From Nocardia fluminea (GTDB taxonomy: Bacteria; Actinomycetota; Actinomycetes; Mycobacteriales; Mycobacteriaceae): a stretch of 64,000 nucleotides of DNA. The first letter of the stretch is position 1, and each line of letters starts with the position of its first letter. A program made the position numbers and the translations under genes. The DNA lies in assembly GCF_002846365.1 (NCBI RefSeq), contig NZ_PJMW01000001.1, forward strand, positions 310,001 through 374,000, read 5' to 3'. The notes under the pieces were generated by a model. It did no database searches, was not told the DNA's origin, and was given only the letters and a program-made list of their open reading frames with translations. Positions 1-6,041 of the stretch are shown here, piece after piece.

Positions 1-2
1 CC

Positions 3-238
3 GCCCACCTGAGCATGCCGTACCGGACCTCGCTACCGCGGTTCGTCCTCGGCATGATCACCGCGCGCGGCAACTTCGACCGCCTGGCCGACCGCGCGGC
101 TCGCGAGGATGCCGCACGGCTGAGCAGCGCCGAATTGGTCGCGGCCATCGGCGACAATACCGAGCATCCGTGGAAGCCACCGACGGCCACGCCGACCTGC
201 TGCGCGAGCGGATCGACGGCGTCACGGGCAGCTTCTGA
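3..238 (+). pseudogene. C-truncated mycothiol-dependent maleylpyruvate isomerase (MDMPI/DinB) family remnant
   Basis: Enters from outside the window. In frame 3 the translation carries the family signature AHLSMPYRTSLPRFVLGM, then RGNFDRLADRAAR and DNTEHPWKPP, which in intact relatives leads into a Gly-rich segment and a second conserved half (GALTHDVIHGLDIT-type). Here the similarity stops at HPWKPP near base 180. Frame 3 then runs on antisense to the next gene, while frame 2 offers VEATDGHADLLRERIDG and a TGA at 236-238, two bases before the convergent HAD gene ends. I read this as a deletion or frameshift remnant, but the 5' part is not visible. It could instead be an unusual C-terminus. 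Confidence 0.45.
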
Positions 239-239
239 G

Positions 240-896
240 TCAGGCGTCGCCGGTCACGACGCCGGGGGTGAGCTGGTCGAGATCGTCGATGACGACCTCG
301 GCCAGGGCGAGCGCGTCGGGCAGTGGCGGGAATTCCGGGCGCGGCGCCGCGATCAGGCGCATCCCGGCGTTGTGGGCGGAACGCAGCCCGTTGGTCGAAT
401 CCTCCACGGCCGTACAGTTTTTCGGCTCCACACCGAGGCGCTGCGCGACGGTGAGATAGACGTCGGGTGCGGGCTTGCCGCGACCGACCTCCTCCGTGGA
501 CAGCACCACGGTGAAACAGTCGAGCAACCCGGACTTCGCGAGCACCAGATCGATCAAGGTGGCCGGTGAGGAGCTGGCCAGGCCGAGTTTCCAGGAACCC
601 GCGCACCGCCGCACCGCCTCGACCGCACCGGGCAGCAGCGGGACGTGGTGGGCGTACTTGTCGGCCATCAGATCGATGACGGCGGCAGCCACCTCGCCGG
701 CCGGTTCGGCCACACCCAGGTCGTCGGCCAGGTACGCCGACCACTCGGGGGTGCTCATCCCCATCATCTTCTTCTGCGAATCCGGTTGCCACCGGCCCCC
801 TTTGAGGACCACGTACTCGTGCCTGACCTGTTCCCAGATCGGCTCGGAATCGATCAGCACGCCGTCCATGTCGAACACAACCGCCGCGATACCCAT
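240..896 (-). CDS. HAD-superfamily hydrolase, beta-phosphoglucomutase/phosphatase-like
   Basis: 218 aa, normal length for subfamily IA haloacid-dehalogenase-like phosphatases. HAD motif I is at residues 8-19 (FDMDGVLIDSEP: nucleophile Asp9, acid/base Asp11). A helical cap follows (about 20-85), then motif II GLASSSP (about 107-113), the motif III lysine in GRGKPAPDVY and motif IV AVEDSTNG. Such enzymes hydrolyse small phosphorylated metabolites such as sugar phosphates; the substrate cannot be assigned. The gene stands alone on the minus strand, convergent with the broken MDMPI remnant. The ATG at 894-896 precedes the HAD motif by the usual seven residues. Confidence 0.9.
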   Translation of the reverse strand: MGIAAVVFDMDGVLIDSEPIWEQVRHEYVVLKGGRWQPDSQKKMMGMSTPEWSAYLADDLGVAEPAGEVAAAVIDLMADKYAHHVPLLPGAVEAVRRCAGSWKLGLASSSPATLIDLVLAKSGLLDCFTVVLSTEEVGRGKPAPDVYLTVAQRLGVEPKNCTAVEDSTNGLRSAHNAGMRLIAAPRPEFPPLPDALALAEVVIDDLDQLTPGVVTGDA

Positions 897-1052
897 GCGC
901 TCAGCCTTTCGCCGCTCACCCGGACGGGCACCACCAGTGGTGTGCCGGCGCTCCGGTACGTAGGACCTTCTCGGTGATCGGGACCCAGCCTAGTTGACCT
1001 GACACCGATCCCCGTCGCGAACATCCAGCTCGGCAGCGATAACGTGTTGCAT

Positions 1053-1727
1053 ATGGACGATACACAGGTCGGCAGCTCGCTTCCGGACGAGAAGCATCAC
1101 GAAGGCGGATTCCGGCCGGTTGCCGAGCTGATCCAGGCACGCAAGGACCGCGGTGCCGACAACACGGTGGGCGGACCGCACTACGGCGAGCTGATCGACC
1201 AGGTCCGCGCGCTGATGGACCGGGCGCGGCTGGTGAACCCCTCCGACGAGCTCGCCAAGGAGGCCATCGCCACCCTCGAGCAGCTCAATGCCCGCCTCGA
1301 CGAGGCAGTGGTGGACGAGTGGTCCTCGCCCAGCTGGACCCGCACCGACCTGCCCGCGCGCGGCAACATCACGCTGCCGCCGTACACCGTGGTCAGCGGC
1401 GACCGCGAGGGCGTCACCGCGAAGGTCACCTTCCGCACCTTCCACCTGGGCGGCAACAACGCGGCCCACGGTGGGCACATCGCCCTCGCCTTCGACGACA
1501 TCATCGGCATGACCGCCGCGCTGGCCACCCGGTCGGTGACCCGCACGGCTTCGCTGACCCTCGACTATCGGTCGATCACACCGCTCAATCGGGAGCTGAC
1601 GGTGCGCGCGTGGACCGAACGCATCGAAGGCCGCAAGGTGTACCTGCGGGCGACCCTGCACGACGACGAACGCCTGTGCGCCGAGGCGAAGGGTCTGTTC
1701 ATCGTGCTCAACCCCGGCCAGCCGTGA
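1053..1727 (+). CDS. PaaI-type hotdog thioesterase
   Basis: 224 aa from the ATG at 1053; a GTG at 1044 would add three residues and neither start has a clear ribosome site. The N-terminal 100 residues are charged and helical. The C-terminal half is a hotdog fold with FRTFHLGGNNAAHGGHIAL and FDDIIGMTAALA, the Gly-Gly-His region typical of acyl-CoA thioesterases of the PaaI/4HBT group, then TASLTLDYRSITPL. It presumably cleaves an acyl-CoA in the cytoplasm; the acyl group is unknown. Monocistronic, followed after 6 bases by a strong hairpin. Confidence 0.82.
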   Translation: MDDTQVGSSLPDEKHHEGGFRPVAELIQARKDRGADNTVGGPHYGELIDQVRALMDRARLVNPSDELAKEAIATLEQLNARLDEAVVDEWSSPSWTRTDLPARGNITLPPYTVVSGDREGVTAKVTFRTFHLGGNNAAHGGHIALAFDDIIGMTAALATRSVTRTASLTLDYRSITPLNRELTVRAWTERIEGRKVYLRATLHDDERLCAEAKGLFIVLNPGQP

Positions 1728-1733
1728 CCCTTC

Positions 1734-1768
1734 GCCGACATTGCGATCGACGTGATCGCAATGTCGGC
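1734..1768. terminator. Perfect 15-bp hairpin, probable terminator
   Basis: GCCGACATTGCGATC (1734-1748), loop GACGT, and the exact complement GATCGCAATGTCGGC (1754-1768). It begins 6 bases after the thioesterase stop. There is no T-tract, as is common for terminators in high-GC actinobacteria. Confidence 0.7.
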
Positions 1769-1915
1769 CGCACGGTCCGGGGTGGCGCAATAGCGCTTTC
1801 TCCGCGGATACCCGCAGGTCGCGTGAACCGCTACCCGGCGTAGAAACATCCGCTGAATTCGCCCCGGAAGCACGGCGGACGAGGTGCCGCGTGATCGCCG
1901 CTATCGTCGCTGTTC

Positions 1916-2692
1916 ATGCAGGTCAGCGAGAAAACAGGGGCTACCGAGCCCACCCCGATCCGCGGTCAGCGCGCCGATCGGGCGCGCCGGGTCGCCGACA
2001 TCCTGCGCCACCAGATCCTGGCGGGCGCGGTGGCGGGGACGGTGCCCGGCGAGCAGGAGCTCGCCGCCGAGCACGGCACCTCCCGCAATACCGTCCGCGA
2101 AGCGCTGGCGCTGCTGCGCGACGAGGGACTCATCGATCGCGCCCCGAAACTCGGTACCCGCGTCGCCGCCCGCAAGTTCGACCACGGCCTCGATGCGCTG
2201 CTCGGTCTGCAGGAAACGCTCAAAGGGCACGGGACCGTGCGCAACGAGGTCCGCGCGGCCTCCACCATCACCGCTCCCCCGGCCGTGGCGCGCCGGCTCG
2301 AGCTGGCGCCCGGCGACAAGGTCGTCTACATCGAACGCCTGCGGTTTCTCGCCGATCTGCCGCTGAGCCTGGACCTGACCTACCTCGCGCCCGATGTCGG
2401 CGCCGAGGTGCTCGCCCACGATCTCGAGACCACCGACGTGTTCGTGCTCCTCGAACAGGTCACCGGACGGTCGCTGGGGGCCGCCGACCTCGCACTGGAA
2501 GCCGTCGCGGCCGACCCGCACACCGCCACCACCCTCGACACCCCGGCCGGCGCGCCGCTCCTGATGCTCGAACGCCTCACCTACCTCGACGACGGCCGCC
2601 CCGTCGATCTCGAATACATCCGCATGCGCGGTGACCGCATCACGATGCGCGGCAGCCTCACCCGCAGCACCCCCGAATGGAAGGTCCTGTAA
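1916..2692 (+). CDS. GntR-family regulator (HutC/UTRA type), first gene of the AprA-like operon
   Basis: 258 aa. Winged helix-turn-helix at about residues 20-95 (RARRVADILRHQIL, then GEQELAAEHGTSRNTVREAL and a wing ending LGTRVAA). A UTRA ligand-binding domain follows to the C-terminus (PGDKVVYIERLRFL, MLERLTYLDDGRPVDLEYIRMRGDR). UTRA repressors sense small metabolites. The TAA stop overlaps the ferredoxin ATG by one base (TAATG), so the regulator is translationally coupled to the transporter/oxidoreductase genes it very likely controls. I could not recognise a clear operator in 1769-1915. Confidence 0.9.
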   Translation: MQVSEKTGATEPTPIRGQRADRARRVADILRHQILAGAVAGTVPGEQELAAEHGTSRNTVREALALLRDEGLIDRAPKLGTRVAARKFDHGLDALLGLQETLKGHGTVRNEVRAASTITAPPAVARRLELAPGDKVVYIERLRFLADLPLSLDLTYLAPDVGAEVLAHDLETTDVFVLLEQVTGRSLGAADLALEAVAADPHTATTLDTPAGAPLLMLERLTYLDDGRPVDLEYIRMRGDRITMRGSLTRSTPEWKVL

Positions 2693-2919
2693 TGGCACTG
2701 GTCCCCCAGCGCGCCGACGTCCCGGTGACGATCGACGAATCGCTGTGCATCACCGGCTGCACCCTCTGCGTCGACATGTGCCCGCTCGATTCCCTTGCCA
2801 TCCACGATGACTCGGGCAAGGCCTACATGCACGTCGACGAGTGCTGGTACTGCGGGCCGTGCGCGGCCCGCTGCCCCACCGGCGCCGTCACCGTCAACAT
2901 GCCCTATCTGCTCCGCTGA
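2692..2919 (+). CDS. Small 2x[4Fe-4S] ferredoxin, AprB-like
   Basis: 75 aa with two four-Cys clusters: C19-x3-C23-x2-C26-x3-C30-P and C51-x2-C54-x2-C57-x3-C61-P. The second cluster (CWYCGPCAARCPTGA) resembles the CWECYSCVKICPQGA region known from the adenylylsulfate reductase beta subunit AprB. The protein lacks AprB's insertion in the first cluster and its C-terminal extension. The ATG at 2692 is chosen because it overlaps the GntR stop (TAATG); an in-frame ATG at 2677 lies inside the GntR gene. Role inferred: electron donor or acceptor for the flavoprotein at 6038-8776. The first cluster has CxxxC spacing instead of the usual CxxC. Confidence 0.9.
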   Translation: MALVPQRADVPVTIDESLCITGCTLCVDMCPLDSLAIHDDSGKAYMHVDECWYCGPCAARCPTGAVTVNMPYLLR

Positions 2920-2935
2920 ACCCGGGAACCCACGC

Positions 2936-4366
2936 ATGAAGATCACTCGTTTCGCCCCTGTCGCCCTGGCTCTCGCGCTCACCGCCGCGGGCTGCTCGCT
3001 CGAGAGTTCCGACGCCGCACCGGCGGGCACCGTCAAGGTCGTCATCGGCTATCAGTCCAAGACCATCAACACCGTCACCGCGGGCACGCTGCTGAAGGCG
3101 CAGGGTTATCTGGAACAGCGGCTCCAGAAGATCACCGACAACGGTGGCGCGAAATATCAGGTGGAGTGGCAGGACTACGACACCGGCGCGCCGATCACCG
3201 CCCAGATGGTGGCCGAGAAGATCGACATCGGCTCGATGGGCGACTATCCGTTGCTGATCAACGGATCTCGCACCCAGGCCAACGAACGCGCACGGACCGA
3301 GCTGGTGTCGATCACCGGCTACAACCCCAAGGGCGCGCTGAACATGGTGGTGGTGCCCAACGACTCACCCGCCCGTTCGCTGACCGATCTGGCCGGGCAG
3401 AAGATCTCGGCCAGCGTGGGTTCAGCCGGTCACGGCACGTTGGTGCAGGCGCTGAGCCGGGCCGGGATCGACCCGGCCAAGGGCGTGGAAGTGCTCAATC
3501 AGCAGCCGCAGGTCGGGGCGACCGCGCTGGAATCGCATCAGGTGAGCGCGCTGTCGCAGTTCGTGGCGTGGCCGGGTCTGCTGGTGCAGCAGAACAAGGC
3601 GAAACTGCTCTACGACGGCGCCGAGCTGAACGTGCCGACCTTCCACGGCGTGGTGGCGCGCCGGACCTACGCGGCCGATCATCCGGAGGTGCTGCAGGCG
3701 TTCCTCGCCGCGCAGCTGGACGCGACGGCGTTCCTCAACGAGAAGCCGTTCGAGGCAGCCGATCTCGTCGCCAAGGGGTCGGGCCTGCCGCAAGAGGTCG
3801 TGTACCTCTACAACGGCCCCGGCGGTACCAGTTTCGACACCACGCTCAAGGCGAACCTGATCGCGGCATTCAAGGACGATGTGAACTACTTGAAGTCGAT
3901 CGGCGATTTCGCCGACCTCGACATCGACGCCTTCGTCCAGGACGCGCCGCTGCGTCAAGCCTTCGCGGAGACCGGCTGGGGGAACTACGACGCGGAGCTG
4001 GCGTCGGGGGTCAACCCGAGCAAGGTGAGCGGCACCGATCCGATCTGCGCTGTGGCGGTCGCTGATCCGGCACTGGCCGGTGAGGTCTGGGTCGACGGCG
4101 CGGACAAGCCCCAACCCGCCGCGAACCCCGGCTGCTTGCTGCGGGCGGTACAGGCCGCCAAGGCACAGGGCAAGACGATCCGCGCGGTGTATGTCCCCGA
4201 TGCCGAGCTGGGGACTCGCTGGTTCGCCGACAAGGCCATCTGGTTGCGCGAGGACGCCCGGTACCTGCCGTTCACCACGCAGGCAGCGGCCGACCGCTAC
4301 CGCGCCACCCGTCCCGCCGCCGCACCGGTCTCCTATGAGCAGGCCGTGACGGAAGTCCGCGGATGA
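2936..4366 (+). CDS. ABC substrate-binding lipoprotein (NitT/TauT type) with C-terminal NosL-like domain
   Basis: 476 aa from the ATG at 2936, 16 bases after the ferredoxin. Residues 1-20 are a lipoprotein signal (ALTAAGC, lipidated Cys20). Residues about 30-355 are a SsuA/TauA-like binding domain (VVIGYQSKTINTVTAG, KIDIGSMGDYPLL, KISASVGSAGHGTLVQAL). From about residue 366 a further 110 residues resemble NosL, the copper-binding lipoprotein of nitrous oxide reductase clusters: DPICAV, PGCLLRAVQAAKAQGK, IRAVYVPDAELGTRWFADKA, AADRYRATR and a final SYEQAV. Ordinary family members end near 330-350 residues, so this is a fusion. It should deliver substrate to the permease at 4363. The ligand is unknown. 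Confidence 0.85.
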   Translation: MKITRFAPVALALALTAAGCSLESSDAAPAGTVKVVIGYQSKTINTVTAGTLLKAQGYLEQRLQKITDNGGAKYQVEWQDYDTGAPITAQMVAEKIDIGSMGDYPLLINGSRTQANERARTELVSITGYNPKGALNMVVVPNDSPARSLTDLAGQKISASVGSAGHGTLVQALSRAGIDPAKGVEVLNQQPQVGATALESHQVSALSQFVAWPGLLVQQNKAKLLYDGAELNVPTFHGVVARRTYAADHPEVLQAFLAAQLDATAFLNEKPFEAADLVAKGSGLPQEVVYLYNGPGGTSFDTTLKANLIAAFKDDVNYLKSIGDFADLDIDAFVQDAPLRQAFAETGWGNYDAELASGVNPSKVSGTDPICAVAVADPALAGEVWVDGADKPQPAANPGCLLRAVQAAKAQGKTIRAVYVPDAELGTRWFADKAIWLREDARYLPFTTQAAADRYRATRPAAAPVSYEQAVTEVRG

Positions 4367-5301
4367 GCACGATTTCCGGGCAGGCCGCCCCGGTCACGAC
4401 CCACGATGACGTCCACGCGGCCGAATTACCTACTGCCACTACCGCTCCGGCGAGCGACACAGCGGGCAGCACACCAAAGGTCGCGAGCAGCTCGTTGCCC
4501 GAGCACGGTGCCGACGCGCCGTCCAGATCGGTGTGGGTATCGCGAACGATCCGGGTCGCCTCGGTCGCGGCAGCGATCGGTCTGTGGCAGCTGCTCACCG
4601 TGGGCGATGTGCGCGCGGGGCTGCGGTTCGACACCCTGCCGACCGTGACCGAGATCGTCGCCGAGTTCGGTGAGCATCTCGGAACCGGCCAGTACTACCT
4701 CGATGTGGCGCAGTCGCTGATCCGGATCGTCACCGGCTTCGGGCTGGCCGCGGTCGTCGGTGTGCTGGCCGGCATCGGCCTCGGCCGGTCGCGACTGCTC
4801 GCCGATGTGTTCGGGTCGCTGGCCGAGCTGATCCGGCCCATTCCGGCGATCGCGCTGGTGCCGGTGGCGATCCTGCTGTTCCCCAGCGACGAGTCCGGCA
4901 TCGTGTTCATCACTTTCACCGCGTCGCTGTTCCCGGTGCTGGTGAGCACCCGGCATGCGACACGGGCACTGCCGACCATCTGGGAGGACGCGATCCGCAC
5001 GCTGGGCGCCTCGCGACGAGAGGTCCTGACCAGGGTCGTCGTGCCCGGCATCCTGCCCGGTGTGTTCAGCGGATTGTCGGTGGGTATGGGCGTGGCCTGG
5101 ATCTGCCTGATCTCGGCGGAGATGATCTCGGGGCGACTCGGCATCGGCTACCGCACCTGGCAGTCCTACACGATCGTCGACTACCCGGCCGTGTTCGTCG
5201 GGATGATCACGATCGGTGTGCTCGGTTTCCTCACCTCCGGAATCGTCGAACTGGCAGGCCGCCGGGTAACCCGATGGCTGCCGCGAGAGGTTGCGTCATG
5301 A
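4363..5301 (+). CDS. ABC transporter permease, SsuC/TauC family
   Basis: 312 aa. The first 60 residues are a hydrophilic Ala/Thr/Ser-rich extension; six membrane segments follow from about residue 65. The cytoplasmic EAA loop that contacts the ATPase is present (AIRTLGASRREVLTRVVVPGILPGVFSGL). It starts at an ATGA that overlaps the lipoprotein stop and ends in an ATGA shared with the ATPase, so the three transporter genes are translationally coupled. Known relatives import taurine, alkanesulfonates, nitrate or related small anions. Confidence 0.93.
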   Translation: MSTISGQAAPVTTHDDVHAAELPTATTAPASDTAGSTPKVASSSLPEHGADAPSRSVWVSRTIRVASVAAAIGLWQLLTVGDVRAGLRFDTLPTVTEIVAEFGEHLGTGQYYLDVAQSLIRIVTGFGLAAVVGVLAGIGLGRSRLLADVFGSLAELIRPIPAIALVPVAILLFPSDESGIVFITFTASLFPVLVSTRHATRALPTIWEDAIRTLGASRREVLTRVVVPGILPGVFSGLSVGMGVAWICLISAEMISGRLGIGYRTWQSYTIVDYPAVFVGMITIGVLGFLTSGIVELAGRRVTRWLPREVAS

Positions 5302-6041
5302 CCACGATCACCGCCGCACCCGCCGTCTCGGTCGGCATGCGATTGGATCTCGAGTCCGTCCGGATCAGCTACGGCCGCAAAACCGTGGTGCACGACCTCG
5401 ATCTGACGGTCGCGGCCGGGGAGATCCTGGTCCTGGTCGGCAAATCCGGCTGCGGCAAGTCGACCCTCTTGCGCGCCATCGCCGGGCTGCGCAAGCCCGC
5501 CGCCGGGGTGATCCGCGCCGACGAGGACACCGTCACCGGCCCCTCGGCCGATCGCGCGCTGGTGTTCCAGGACGACGCGCTGTTGCCGTGGCGCACCGCG
5601 CGCGCCAATATCGATCTGGCGCTACGTCTTCGAGGTGTGTCGCGCGGTGACCGTGCGGCACGTTCGCAGCGCTGGCTCGACGAGGTCGGACTCAGCGGCT
5701 ACGCCGACTATCTGCCGCGCGACCTGTCCGGCGGGATGCGCCAACGGGTGCAGCTCGCCCGCAGCCTGGCGGGCTCGCCGCGCGCGGTGCTCATGGACGA
5801 GCCGTTCGGCGCGCTCGACAGCCAGACCCGCGCGGAGATGCAGCGCCTGCTCATCGACACCTGGCGCGCCCACCCCACCACGATCGTTTTCGTCACCCAC
5901 GACCTCGACGAAGCCCTGCTGCTCGGCGACCGGATCGCCGTGCTCGGCGCGGGTTCGCTGCGCGCGGTCGTCGAGGTACCCGACCCGCGCGAACCGGTGG
6001 ACCGCAGCGCTCTACGCGCCCGAATCCTGGAGTCCTTGTGA
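5298..6041 (+). CDS. ABC transporter ATPase, SsuB/TauB family
   Basis: 247 aa from the ATG at 5298, which overlaps the permease stop. Walker A is GKSGCGKST, the Q-loop is VFQDDALLPWR, the signature is LSGGMRQRVQLARSLA, Walker B is AVLMDEPFGALD and the H-loop is VFVTHDLDEAL. All functional motifs are intact. It powers the importer formed with the permease at 4363 and the binding lipoprotein at 2936. An upstream in-frame ATG (5274) would lie inside the permease and lacks the overlap logic. Confidence 0.95.
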   Translation: MTTITAAPAVSVGMRLDLESVRISYGRKTVVHDLDLTVAAGEILVLVGKSGCGKSTLLRAIAGLRKPAAGVIRADEDTVTGPSADRALVFQDDALLPWRTARANIDLALRLRGVSRGDRAARSQRWLDEVGLSGYADYLPRDLSGGMRQRVQLARSLAGSPRAVLMDEPFGALDSQTRAEMQRLLIDTWRAHPTTIVFVTHDLDEALLLGDRIAVLGAGSLRAVVEVPDPREPVDRSALRARILESL

